Part shown: positions 42,915 through 51,409 of the stretch, one piece after another
How positions within the stretch are numbered: the first letter of the stretch is position 1
Layout: each line of letters opens with the position of its first letter
Assembly: GCF_900105715.1 (NCBI RefSeq)
Contig: NZ_FNRY01000001.1
Location: forward strand, 1,426,001 to 1,490,000
From: Paramicrobacterium humi
GTDB taxonomy: Bacteria; Actinomycetota; Actinomycetes; Actinomycetales; Microbacteriaceae
Length of the DNA: 64,000 bases
Direction of reading: 5' to 3'
The notes under the pieces: generated by a model
What the model saw: only the letters and a program-made list of their open reading frames with translations
Told to the model about the DNA's origin: nothing
Database searches by the model: none
Program-made: the position numbers and the translations under genes

Positions 42915-44161
42915 GCCGGTTGTGCTCCCGTCGCCGTGATCAGCAGGTCCTCGTCGCCGAAGTTGCCGGATTTCAGCAGCAGCGCGAGGCGCTTGGGGCT
43001 GTCGATGTGCAGCCACGGTACACCCGGCGCCTGCTCCTCGCCGATGGTGGCGGTCCGTACGCCGAGCGCGGAGGTGACAGAGCCCGAGGTCTCCCCGCCT
43101 GCGACGACGATCCGGTCGACGCCGCGCTCGATCAGTCCGATGGCGACGTAGCCGAGCGCCGTCTCGACGAGGTGCGCGAGCCGGTCGACGCCGAACCGCT
43201 CTTGTGCGGCGCGGAGCTTCTCCGGTTCCGTCGTCGAGTAGATGAGCGGCACGCCGTCGCGCCGTGCCGCGTCGAACCAGTCCAGGGCCGCGTCGGCGAG
43301 CCGGCGGGGATCGTCGCTGCTGGCCGGATCGAGGAAGTGCGCCGGATTGTGCGCCGCGAACCGTGCGACCTGCTCGCGCGTGCGCGCCGAGCAGCTTCCG
43401 GCGAGGGCCGCGGCCGTCGCGTAGGAGTCGAGCGGCGGGGTCGGCGCCGCGGCGCTCGCGGTGGCCTGCGCGGCGGCGAGGCCCTCCGCAAGTCCGGCCG
43501 CTCCTGTGACGAGCACGTCACGTGCGACTGCGCCGCCGAGCTGCTCAAGGTCGTGAGCGTCGATCGCGTCGACGACGGCGTATCGGATGCCGCGATCGCG
43601 CAGCTCCCGCAACGCGGCGGCTATGGCATCCGTCCCGTTGGCGACGGTTGCCTCCGGAATGAGCGCGGCCTCCCGGTCGGTCTGCGCTGAGAGCAGACGC
43701 ACGACCGAGGAATCGGTCATGGGCGTCAACGGGTGATGCAGCATCGAGGATTCCGAGAGCAGGTCGGTGCCGACGAACAGGTGGCCGCCGTAGACGGTCC
43801 GGCCGTGCACGGGGGATGACGGCGTCACAACCGTCAGGGCGGAGCCGGTCAGGTCGGCGAGCGCATCGGCGACGGGGCCGATGTTTCCCGCGGGAGTCGA
43901 GTCGAACGTCGAGCAGTACTTGAGGTAGAGCTGCTCACAGCCGATCGACCGCAGCCATGTCGCGGAGCGCACGGATTGCTCGACCGCGTCCGCAGCGGGA
44001 ATCGTGCGGGACTTGAGTGCGACGACCGTGACATCGTCCGCGCCGGCCGGCGTGTTGTCGTCGGGGCAGCCGAAGACGATGCGCACGCGGAGTCCCTGAC
44101 GGCGGAACGCGACGGCGACGTCGGTCGCGCCGGTGAAGTCGTCGGCGATCGCCCCGATCAC
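42911..44161 (-). CDS. DUF1537 four-carbon acid sugar kinase (OtnK-like)
   Basis: A 416-aa DUF1537 kinase. The N-terminal substrate domain starts IGAIADDFTGATDVAVAF and has LYLKYCSTFDSTPAGNIGPVADAL. The C-terminal nucleotide domain has VVAGGETSGSVTSALG and a Gly/Asp-rich end. Characterised members phosphorylate 3-oxo-tetronates, D-threonate, D-erythronate or 3-oxo-isoapionate. The GTG start (44161) overlaps the racemase-like gene's stop, and the stop overlaps the aldolase start, so the leftward operon is tightly coupled. OtnI and the usual LtnD/DenD dehydrogenases are missing, so the entry steps must differ from the known tetronate routes. Confidence 0.9.
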   Translation of the reverse strand: MIGAIADDFTGATDVAVAFRRQGLRVRIVFGCPDDNTPAGADDVTVVALKSRTIPAADAVEQSVRSATWLRSIGCEQLYLKYCSTFDSTPAGNIGPVADALADLTGSALTVVTPSSPVHGRTVYGGHLFVGTDLLSESSMLHHPLTPMTDSSVVRLLSAQTDREAALIPEATVANGTDAIAAALRELRDRGIRYAVVDAIDAHDLEQLGGAVARDVLVTGAAGLAEGLAAAQATASAAAPTPPLDSYATAAALAGSCSARTREQVARFAAHNPAHFLDPASSDDPRRLADAALDWFDAARRDGVPLIYSTTEPEKLRAAQERFGVDRLAHLVETALGYVAIGLIERGVDRIVVAGGETSGSVTSALGVRTATIGEEQAPGVPWLHIDSPKRLALLLKSGNFGDEDLLITATGAQPA

Positions 44162-44826
44162 CTGGCACTCTCCTCGAGGACGGCGCGCATCGCGGCGGCT
44201 GCTCGCACCGGCCCCGCGAGCACCGGAATGCCGAGCTCGTGCTCGAGGGCCTCGGCGGCGGGAGCGAGCGTGTACTGGGCCAGCAGCACGGCGTCGAACG
44301 GACCGTCGGCGGCGCGCACGGCGGCCGCGAGCGCGCGGGCCGTTCCGGCCGCATCGCCCTCGCGGGAGGGCTCGAGGGCGTCGGCGGCGAGGACGTCGTG
44401 GGTGCTCAACTCGGCCGGCTTCGGCACGACGTCGAAGCGCGTGCGGGCGTCGGCAAGCGGCGTCGCGATCGAGGAGACCAGTGCGAGGCGTGTGAATCCG
44501 CTCGTCGCGGCGTCGTGGAACGCCGCGTCGTCGGAAGCGAAGACGGGCAGCGTTGAGCGTGCGTCGGCCTCGTGCGCGACCGGACCGTACATCGAGCACG
44601 TGAGCAGGACGCCTTTCGCCCCGTTCCGGATGGCGTGGTCGATGAGCCCCGCCATCCGATCCTTCAGCGTCGTGGTGAGTCCGCCGGCCTCGAGCGCTTC
44701 GACGATGAGCCGGTCATCGAGGAGATTCCAAATCGTCGCGTCCGGGTACTCGCGCTCGAACGCCTGTTGTGCCGGCGCCATCGCCGCCGGCACGGCGCTC
44801 ACGAGAGCGATGAGCGGGGCGTTCAT
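44158..44826 (-). CDS. Asp/Glu-racemase-fold protein with a single cysteine
   Basis: A 222-aa member of the Asp/Glu/hydantoin racemase superfamily. The first catalytic Cys is present (Cys77 in GVLLTCSMYGP). At the second site, where two-base racemases have a Cys-Thr pair, the sequence reads VLLAQYTLAP; Cys77 is in fact the only Cys in the protein. Known relatives with a single active Cys include arylmalonate decarboxylase, while maleate isomerase keeps two. It is probably an isomerase, decarboxylase or lyase acting on an acidic intermediate rather than an amino-acid racemase. It is coupled to the RraA-like and kinase genes by four-base overlaps. Confidence 0.8.
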   Translation of the reverse strand: MNAPLIALVSAVPAAMAPAQQAFEREYPDATIWNLLDDRLIVEALEAGGLTTTLKDRMAGLIDHAIRNGAKGVLLTCSMYGPVAHEADARSTLPVFASDDAAFHDAATSGFTRLALVSSIATPLADARTRFDVVPKPAELSTHDVLAADALEPSREGDAAGTARALAAAVRAADGPFDAVLLAQYTLAPAAEALEHELGIPVLAGPVRAAAAMRAVLEESAR

Positions 44827-45290
44827 CGCTCGACGAGAACGCCGTCCTCGTCGGCGAAGAGGCGGACACCCGGTCGGATCCGCGTGCCGGCGATCTCGAT
44901 CTCCACGTCGGCCTCGCCGACGCCTTCCTTGGCGCTCTTCTGCGGGTTGCTCGCGAGCGCGCGGATGCCGATGGGCATGTCGCGAAGAGCGACGCGGTCG
45001 CGTACGGCGCCATTGATGACGATGCCGGCCCAGCCGTTGTCGATCGCGATCTTCGCGATCATGTCGCCGAGCAGCGCTGTGCGGAGCGAGCCGCCGCCGT
45101 CGACAACGAGCACGGCTCCGTCGCCTGGCTCGGAGACGACCGATTTGAGCACGACGTTGTCCTCGAGACAGCGCACTGTGCGGGCCGGCCCGGAGAACGC
45201 GGCCTTGCCGCCGAAGTCGTGCCAGTCAAGCGGGATCGAGGCGAGCTCGTGGCCGCGCTCGTCCCAGAGGTCTGCGGTGGAAACGGTCAT
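44823..45290 (-). CDS. RraA-family protein (aldolase-like)
   Basis: A 155-aa RraA-fold protein with RTALLGDMIAKIAI, GIVINGAVRDR (the Arg and Asp of the substrate/metal site) and a C-terminal IRPGVRLFADEDGVLV. The family contains the RNase E inhibitor RraA and divalent-metal aldolases that split 4-hydroxy-4-methyl- or 4-carboxy-4-hydroxy-2-oxo acids. Sequence around SLRTALLGD and the tail resembles E. coli RraA, but its place in a catabolic operon favours an aldolase or decarboxylase role. The ATG at 45290 begins 26 bp after the gntR stop, in the same transcript. Confidence 0.85.
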   Translation of the reverse strand: MTVSTADLWDERGHELASIPLDWHDFGGKAAFSGPARTVRCLEDNVVLKSVVSEPGDGAVLVVDGGGSLRTALLGDMIAKIAIDNGWAGIVINGAVRDRVALRDMPIGIRALASNPQKSAKEGVGEADVEIEIAGTRIRPGVRLFADEDGVLVER

Positions 45291-45316
45291 TGTCTTCCTC
45301 ACTGTTCGGGTGCACT

Positions 45317-45991
45317 TCACACCGAAGTGCTGTTGCGTTCCATGAACCATGCGGCCCGCGCGCCGAGACTGTCGGAGATGTGGGCACGCATCACGGCCGC
45401 CGCTTCATCGGGGTTCCCCGCGATGACAGCCAGTACGAGTTGCTGATGCTCCTCGTTCTTCTTGTCGCGCTCGGGCTGGTCGCGTCCCTCGCGCAGGCCC
45501 ACGAGCCGATACCGGTCCGCTTTGTCCCAGAGTCCGTCGAGCGTTGCGATGAGCACGTCATTGTGCGAGGCGACGTAGATGGCGCGGTGGAAACGACGGT
45601 GGGCGACGAGATCGACGACCGTCGGCTGGTTCGATAGGGCGTTCACCTCGGAGGATCGGCGAATCTCGGCGATGTCCTCCCGAGTGCGGCGCTCGGCGGC
45701 GAGTGCCGCGGCGAGCGGGTCGAGAGCGAGTCGGAGCTCGAGAAGGTCCCGAGCCTCCTCGACGCTGAGCTTCGTCACATACGCGTCTCTGTGGGCATCA
45801 AGCTCGACAAGACCTTCTTGTTTGAGCCGGCGCAGCGCCTCGCGGAGGGGAGTCGTGCTGATTCCGATCTCCTTGGCCAGGGTCGCTTGGTTGATCGTGG
45901 CGCCCGGAACGTACTCGTGCGCCAGGATTCGGTTCCGAATGACGGCGTACGCGAAATCGCTCTTCGTGGAGTACTGATCTGCATTGTCCAT
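45317..45991 (-). CDS. GntR/FCD-family regulator of the divergent acid-catabolism operons
   Basis: A 224-aa FadR-type regulator. The winged helix spans about residues 8-75 (AYAVIRNRILAHEYVPG, then NQATLAKEIGISTTPLREALRRL). The FCD ligand domain follows, with the metal-binding His residues in LVAHRRFHRAIYVASHN and near MRAHISDSL. The ATG at 45991 is preferred, with GGGAGG upstream; 46015 is possible. It heads the leftward operon and shares the 250-bp divergent region with the importer operon. Two copies of the palindrome AGGTTATAACCT in that region are the probable binding sites. Confidence 0.92.
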   Translation of the reverse strand: MDNADQYSTKSDFAYAVIRNRILAHEYVPGATINQATLAKEIGISTTPLREALRRLKQEGLVELDAHRDAYVTKLSVEEARDLLELRLALDPLAAALAAERRTREDIAEIRRSSEVNALSNQPTVVDLVAHRRFHRAIYVASHNDVLIATLDGLWDKADRYRLVGLREGRDQPERDKKNEEHQQLVLAVIAGNPDEAAAVMRAHISDSLGARAAWFMERNSTSV

Positions 45992-46013
45992 GGTCTTCGC
46001 GCCTCCCGCCCTC

Positions 46014-46043
46014 ATCCTAGATTGCCACGTAGGTTATAACCTA
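46014..46043 (-). promoter_or_regulatory. gntR promoter with operator copy 1
   Basis: The perfect palindrome TAGGTTATAACCTA lies at 46030-46043. A minus-strand TAGGAT (46019-46014) can act as the -10 of the gntR transcript, so the palindrome covers its upstream part including the -35 region. This fits autoregulation. Confidence 0.6.
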
Positions 46044-46163
46044 TAGCAGAGCAAGGAAAGGAATTGCGAAAACCGGCCTAACGCCAGAAAGATTGGAAAG
46101 CGGGTTGTGTAACTTGTGGTCACAGATTCCCGCGGATGTTGCCAATTTGAGATGAAGCTGTTC

Positions 46164-46196
46164 TTGACACCCGCAGGTTATAACCTCCAGTATCGT
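46164..46196 (+). promoter_or_regulatory. Importer operon promoter with operator copy 2
   Basis: TTGACA at 46164-46169 is followed by the palindrome AGGTTATAACCT (46175-46186), identical to copy 1 over 12 bp. The -10 is probably CAGTAT (46188-46193). A repressor bound there would sit between -35 and -10. The two palindrome centres are 144 bp apart, and the region between them is AT-rich without a gene. Confidence 0.65.
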
Positions 46197-46241
46197 CGTT
46201 GAGCAACACCTCGAGAACCATCGATCACAAGGGAGTGAAAA

Positions 46242-47411
46242 ATGATGAACGTTGAACGTTCATGGTCTCGTCGAAAAGGAGCGGTGACGGTTGCGTCCGC
46301 TGCCCTCTTCGCCGTCGTGGCGGCCCTGACGGGCTGTTCCGGCGGCTCGGGGGGAGGCGGTCAGGCCCCCGAGAACAAGATCACGGAAGGCGAGTGGCCG
46401 AGCTATTACCCCAAGGACTACGGTGACCTCGTCGACGCGGCCAAGGACGAGGGCGGCGAGCTCACGATCTACTCGAACACCGACCAGGAGAACTGGGCGC
46501 CGATCTTCCGTGACTTCAAGAAGAAGTACCCCTTCATCACGAAGATCTCGGCGAACAACCTCGACAGCGACGAGGTCTTCCAGCGGCAGCTCAGCGAAAT
46601 GGCGACGGGCAACGCGCCCGCCGACCTGCTCGTCTCGAACGCCGTGCAGGCGTGGGCGAAGTACGCTGAGCAGCCGGACACGCTCATGGATTACAAGTCG
46701 CCAGAGCTCAGCGAGCTGCCCGACTTCGCCGAACTGAGCCCGAACATCTTCGCGATGTCGCTCGACCCCGTGACGATCTCGTACAATACGTCGCTGTTCG
46801 ACGAAGCGCCGACCGGGATCGCTTCGCTCGCGAAGATCGTCTCCGCCGACCCCGACAAGTTCAAGGGCAAGATCACGACGCGCGATGTCAACGGCGCGTA
46901 CGGTTTCACCGTCTCCCACGCCTTCACGGAAGGCAACCCGGACTCGTGGGATTCGCTCGAGCAGATCCTGCCGCTCGCGCGCCCCGAGAGCTCCTCGGGA
47001 ACCCAGGTCGAGAAGATCCTCTCCGGCGAGTATGCGGCGGGCTTCTTCATCAGCACGGCGCCGGCATACCCCATGCAGGAGAAGAGCGGCGGACTGTTCG
47101 ATCTCGTCTTCCCCGATGACGGCACTGTCGTGCTCGGCCGCGGAATCGGCATCACCCCGAAGGCGCCGCACGCAGCGACGGCGAAGCTCTTCATCGACTT
47201 CGTCCTCTCGGAGGAAGGCCAGAACGCGGTCGCCGAAGGCGGGCTGAGCTCCTACCGTGACAGCGTCAAGCTGACCGAAGGACGCCACACCTACCAGGAA
47301 GTCGTGGATGCCGTGGGTGAAGACGCCATCATCCGAGTTCCCTACAAGGTGACCTCTGACGACGATGTGAAGGCGTTCGTCGATCGGTGGGACGGGCTGC
47401 TCGGAAAGTAA
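46242..47411 (+). CDS. ABC importer solute-binding lipoprotein (type II, AfuA/ferric-type fold)
   Basis: A 389-aa lipoprotein: basic N-terminus, hydrophobic segment and a lipobox with Cys32 (ALTGC). The mature part is a type II binding protein of the iron/2-aminoethylphosphonate/thiamine-related class (LTIYSNTDQENWAPIFRDFKKKYP, LLVSNAVQAW, and AATAKLFIDFVLSEEGQ near the end). Several members of this class bind organic acids or their metal complexes rather than iron. GGGAG lies six bases before the ATG. It is the first gene of an eight-gene rightward operon and sets the transport specificity. Confidence 0.9.
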   Translation: MMNVERSWSRRKGAVTVASAALFAVVAALTGCSGGSGGGGQAPENKITEGEWPSYYPKDYGDLVDAAKDEGGELTIYSNTDQENWAPIFRDFKKKYPFITKISANNLDSDEVFQRQLSEMATGNAPADLLVSNAVQAWAKYAEQPDTLMDYKSPELSELPDFAELSPNIFAMSLDPVTISYNTSLFDEAPTGIASLAKIVSADPDKFKGKITTRDVNGAYGFTVSHAFTEGNPDSWDSLEQILPLARPESSSGTQVEKILSGEYAAGFFISTAPAYPMQEKSGGLFDLVFPDDGTVVLGRGIGITPKAPHAATAKLFIDFVLSEEGQNAVAEGGLSSYRDSVKLTEGRHTYQEVVDAVGEDAIIRVPYKVTSDDDVKAFVDRWDGLLGK

Positions 47412-47438
47412 CAACCGGTAATTCGACAAAAGGTAATC

Positions 47439-49208
47439 ATGTCTCTTCTCACAACGTCTCGGCAGAGCGCTGACGCTGTGCAGAAGCCGACGCTGCCGGC
47501 GCCGAAGTATCGCAAGATCTTCGGCGTCGGCCGAGCCCGGCTGCTGCAGTACGCCGTCTTCATCGTCATCGGCCTCTTCGTGGTCGCGCCCATCGTGCCG
47601 ATCCTCTACCAGTCCGTGCAGGACAGGCCGCTGTACCGGGCGGGCGGACTGTTCACAGTCGACAACTACGTCCATCTCTTCACGGATGCGGGCTTCGGCC
47701 AGGTCATCCTCAACACGGCGCTCTTCGCCGTCATGACGACGATCCTCGCTCTGCTCATCGCGGTGCCCATGGCCGTGCTCGTCGTGCGGACGAAGCTGCC
47801 GTTCGGAACCGTGCTCGCGGGCTCCATGCAGTGGCCGTTCTTCGTCTCCTCGCTGATTCTCGGCTTCGGCTGGATCACGCTCTACGGTCCCGCCGGCTTC
47901 ATCAGCGTCGCCGTCAAGGGCGTGATCGGCACCGTTCCCTGGAACCTGTACTCGATTCCCGGCATGGCCGTGACGGAGGCCGTGGGGCTCGCGCCCATCG
48001 CCTACGTGTTCTGCGCGAACGCGCTTCGCCAGTCCGATCCGTCGCTCGAGTCCGCAGCGCGCGTGTGCGGATCCGGCCCGTTCCGGATTCTCCTGCGCGT
48101 CATCGTGCCGATGCTGCGGCCGCCGATCGTGTACGCCGCCATTCTCGTCTTCAGCATGTCGATCGAGACGCTCAGCGTGCCTCTGCTCTACGGCACGCCC
48201 GTGCGCATCGAAGTTTTCTCAACCTTCCTCTACACCAACGGCCTGCAGTCCATCTCACCCGACTACGGCGTGCTGGGAGCGGCGTCGACGATCATCCTCG
48301 CCGCGACCATCGCGACAGTGATGATCCAGGCGAAGGTACTCAAGAACGCCCAGAGATTCATCTCCGTTCGCGGCAAGGCGGTGCGCCCGAACAAACTCGA
48401 CCTCGGCTGGCTCAAATGGCCGGTCGCCGTCGCGATCGTGTTCTACGTCGTGTTCGGCGCCGCGCTGCCGATCCTCGGCCTCGTGTTCCGCTCGTTCACG
48501 TTCGTGTTCACGCCGTTGCAGAGCCCGTTCAAGACCCTGACGATGGCGAACTACGAGCGCATCTTCACGTACCAGTCCTACATCCAGTCGATAACGAACA
48601 GCGTCACGATCGCCGTCGTGGGCGCGGTTCTCGTGAGCTTCCTCGCGCTGCTCGCCGTCATCGTGGCGCGCCGATCGACGTTCCGCTTCGCGCGCGCCGT
48701 CGAGTACTTGTCGCTCGCGCCGCAGGCGATCCCCGGAATCATCGTCAGCATCGGGTTCTTCTGGGCGTTCGCACTCATGCCGTGGAACCTCGGCGGACTC
48801 GTGCAGGGCACGCTCGCCGCGGTGATCATCGCGTTCGGGCTGCGTGCGCTGCCCACCGCGTTCGGCTCGATCTCGCCCGCGCTCATGCAGATCGCGAGCG
48901 AGCTCGACAACGCGGGGCGTGTCTCCGGCGCTGACTGGATCGGCGTATTCACTCGCATCCTGCGGAAGCTGCTGCTTCCCGCGTTCATCGGCTCGATGAT
49001 CCTCGTCTTCGTCACGATGCTCAAGGAATACTCCGCCGCGCTGTTCCTGTCCTCCGCCGACAGCAACGTCATCGGCACGACGATGCTCGAGCTGTGGGTC
49101 CAGGGCAACACCGGATCCGTCGCCGCTCTCGCAACTATCCAGATCGCGATCACCGCCGTCGTCGTCGGAATCGCAAGCCTCTTCATGAAGGGACACCGAG
49201 ATGCCTGA
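47439..49208 (+). CDS. ABC importer double permease
   Basis: A 589-aa permease in which two binding-protein-dependent transport domains are fused. Each half has about six helices and an EAA-type coupling loop: SLESAARVCGSGPFRILLRVIVPMLRPP in the first half, and SELDNAGRVSGADW...FTRILRKLLLPA in the second. This is the architecture of ferric- and phosphonate-type permeases. The gene starts 27 bp after the binding-protein stop and overlaps the ATPase start by eight bases. Confidence 0.93.
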   Translation: MSLLTTSRQSADAVQKPTLPAPKYRKIFGVGRARLLQYAVFIVIGLFVVAPIVPILYQSVQDRPLYRAGGLFTVDNYVHLFTDAGFGQVILNTALFAVMTTILALLIAVPMAVLVVRTKLPFGTVLAGSMQWPFFVSSLILGFGWITLYGPAGFISVAVKGVIGTVPWNLYSIPGMAVTEAVGLAPIAYVFCANALRQSDPSLESAARVCGSGPFRILLRVIVPMLRPPIVYAAILVFSMSIETLSVPLLYGTPVRIEVFSTFLYTNGLQSISPDYGVLGAASTIILAATIATVMIQAKVLKNAQRFISVRGKAVRPNKLDLGWLKWPVAVAIVFYVVFGAALPILGLVFRSFTFVFTPLQSPFKTLTMANYERIFTYQSYIQSITNSVTIAVVGAVLVSFLALLAVIVARRSTFRFARAVEYLSLAPQAIPGIIVSIGFFWAFALMPWNLGGLVQGTLAAVIIAFGLRALPTAFGSISPALMQIASELDNAGRVSGADWIGVFTRILRKLLLPAFIGSMILVFVTMLKEYSAALFLSSADSNVIGTTMLELWVQGNTGSVAALATIQIAITAVVVGIASLFMKGHRDA

Positions 49209-50324
49209 AGTTCACGTCTCTCACCTCAACAAGCAGTTCGCCGACGTGTCGGTGCTCAAAGACATCGACTTCACCGTCAGGGAGGGAGAGTTCTTCACGC
49301 TCCTCGGTCCGAGCGGCTGCGGGAAGTCGACGACGCTGAACTGCATCGCCGGCCTCGAAGACCCCACCCACGGGCGCATCGCGATCGGCGACCGCACACT
49401 CGTCGACCGGGAGAAGCGCATCTACGTGCCCACCGAGGAACGCAACCTCGGCATGGTCTTCCAGTCCTACGCGCTCTGGCCGCACATGACGACGGAGAAG
49501 AACCTGTCGTTCCCGCTCAACATCCGCCGCGCGGACAAGGCCGACAAGAAGGCACGCATCGCCGATGCGCTCGACAAGGTGGGACTCGGAACGCTCGGCG
49601 ACCGGTACCCGCACCAGCTCTCGGGCGGTCAGCAGCAGCGCGTCGCGCTTGCCCGCGCCCTCGTCTACTCGCCGTCCGTGCTGCTGCTCGACGAGCCGCT
49701 GTCGAACCTCGACGCGAAGCTGCGCGAGCAGGCTCGCGCGTGGCTGAAGCGGCTGCAGGCCGACCTCGGCATCACGACCCTCTACGTCACGCACGACCAG
49801 GACGAGGCCCTCTCGCTAAGCGACCGGATCGCCGTCATGTTCGACGGTGTCATGGCGCAGATCGGAACGCCGACGGAGATCTACGAGCACCCGGCCACCG
49901 CCGCGGTTGCGGCCTTCGTCGGCAGCTGCAACTTCCTGCTCGGCACCGTGGCGTCCACCGACGGTCGTACGATGCGCGTGCGTCTGGACGCGGTCGACGA
50001 GTTCGTCGTGGTTCCCGCCGACGGTTCCGCGAAGGAGGGCGACACGGTGACCCTCGCCGTCAGGCCCGAGCGCATGCGCGTCACCACGGCCGGCTCTCCC
50101 GCCGGGGACGAGAACACCATCGACACCGAGATCCTGACGAAGGCGTACGTCGGGTCGCGGTTCGAGTACACGCTGCGGCTGGGCACAACGGCCGTGCGCG
50201 CCATCTCACCGACCGGCGACCTCACGCAGGACGTGCGGCTCGCCTTCCCCGCGGAGGCCGTGCACGTATACCCGGCGACGCCCTCCCATCGGAAGCAAAG
50301 GAACTCATGGCGGTGCCCGCATGA
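49201..50324 (+). CDS. ABC importer ATPase with probable one-base frameshift near the end
   Basis: An ATPase of the ferric/spermidine type with Walker A GPSGCGKST (36-44), the QSYALWPHMT Q-loop, signature LSGGQQQRVALARAL, Walker B VLLLDEPLSNLD and a TOBE domain (about 270-355). The frame does not stop where expected: it runs on through the next gene and into the Ldh2 gene, for 1092 codons. If one C is added to the run at 50271-50273, the protein reads HVYPGDALPSEAKELMAVPA and stops at 50324. That overlaps the next start (ATGA), exactly as at the other junctions. A deletion of one C, real or a sequencing error, is therefore likely. The annotated end is the inferred one. Confidence 0.85.
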
Positions 50325-51409
50325 CCACAACGAAGGACACACCCCGCCGGCTCGGCCTGCTGCTCGGAGACGGCATCGGACCCGAGATCGTTCCGGCCGC
50401 ACGATTGTGCGTGGATGCCGCCATCGCGGCATCCGGAGCGCCCGCCGTCGAGTGGGCGGAGTTCCCCCTCGGCGCGGACGCCATCCGCACGCACGGCACG
50501 CCCGTTCCCGACGAAACCCTCGCCGGCCTCGACACCGTGGACGCGTGGCTGCTCGGGCCTCACGACAGCGTGTCGTACCCGGAGCCGCACCGCTCGCGCC
50601 TCAACCCGAGCGGGACGCTGCGCAAGCACTTCGACCTCTTCGCGAACATCCGCCCCGCGCGGGTCTTCGCGGGAGCGGCATCCGTCGTCGACGACGCCGA
50701 CCTCGTGATCGTGCGCGAGAACACGGAGGGGTTCTACGCCGACCGCAACACCTTCGCGGGGACGGGCGAGTTCATGCCGACTCCCGACGTCGCCATCGCG
50801 CACGGCATCGTCACGCGGGTCGCGTCCGAGCGGATCGCCCGGGAGGCGTTCGAGCTCGCGATGCGCCGGCGCAAGCACGTCACCATCGTGCACAAGGCGA
50901 ACGTGCTCATGCTCACGACCGGACTGTTTCGGGACGCGTGCCGCAGCGTCGCGAAGGACTACCCCGAGGTCACCGTCGACGACTTCCACATCGACGCCAT
51001 GACCGTGCACCTCGTGCGTCGCGCGAAGGACTTCGACGTGATCGTGACGGAGAACATGTTCGGCGACATCCTCTCCGACCTCACGGGAGCGCTCGCCGGA
51101 TCGCTCGGCATCGCCCCGTCGGTGAACAGCTCGGCGACGCACGCGATGGCGCAGGCGGCGCACGGCTCCGCGCCCGACATCGCCGGTCGCGACATTGCCA
51201 ACCCGATAGCGATGATCCTCTCAAGCGCCATGGTGCTCGACTGGCTCAGCGGACGCGCGAACGACCCGCGCCTGAACGAGGCCGCGCGCCGCATCGAGGA
51301 CGGCGTGAACGCCGCCGTGCTCGCGGGGCGCGCCACTCCCGACTTCGGTGGAACCGACGGCACGGCCTCGTTCGCCGACGCGGTCGCCGAACAGATCGCG
51401 AGCGCCTGA
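50321..51409 (+). CDS. Isocitrate/isopropylmalate-family dehydrogenase
   Basis: A 362-aa beta-decarboxylating dehydrogenase. It has LLLGDGIGPEIVPAA, the substrate loop SGTLRKHFDLFANIRPA, VIVRENTEGFYADRN, the metal-binding segment FDVIVTENMFGDILSDL, and AHGSAPDIAGRDIANPIAMILS. The family oxidises a 2-hydroxy acid and removes the beta-carboxylate: isocitrate, isopropylmalate, homoisocitrate, tartrate or malate. The LRK...ANIRP loop is nearer to isocitrate/homoisocitrate enzymes than to isopropylmalate ones. Its position in a catabolic operon with an aconitase-type hydratase suggests a tricarboxylate-like substrate. It overlaps the Ldh2 gene by one base. Confidence 0.9.
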   Translation: MTTTKDTPRRLGLLLGDGIGPEIVPAARLCVDAAIAASGAPAVEWAEFPLGADAIRTHGTPVPDETLAGLDTVDAWLLGPHDSVSYPEPHRSRLNPSGTLRKHFDLFANIRPARVFAGAASVVDDADLVIVRENTEGFYADRNTFAGTGEFMPTPDVAIAHGIVTRVASERIAREAFELAMRRRKHVTIVHKANVLMLTTGLFRDACRSVAKDYPEVTVDDFHIDAMTVHLVRRAKDFDVIVTENMFGDILSDLTGALAGSLGIAPSVNSSATHAMAQAAHGSAPDIAGRDIANPIAMILSSAMVLDWLSGRANDPRLNEAARRIEDGVNAAVLAGRATPDFGGTDGTASFADAVAEQIASA

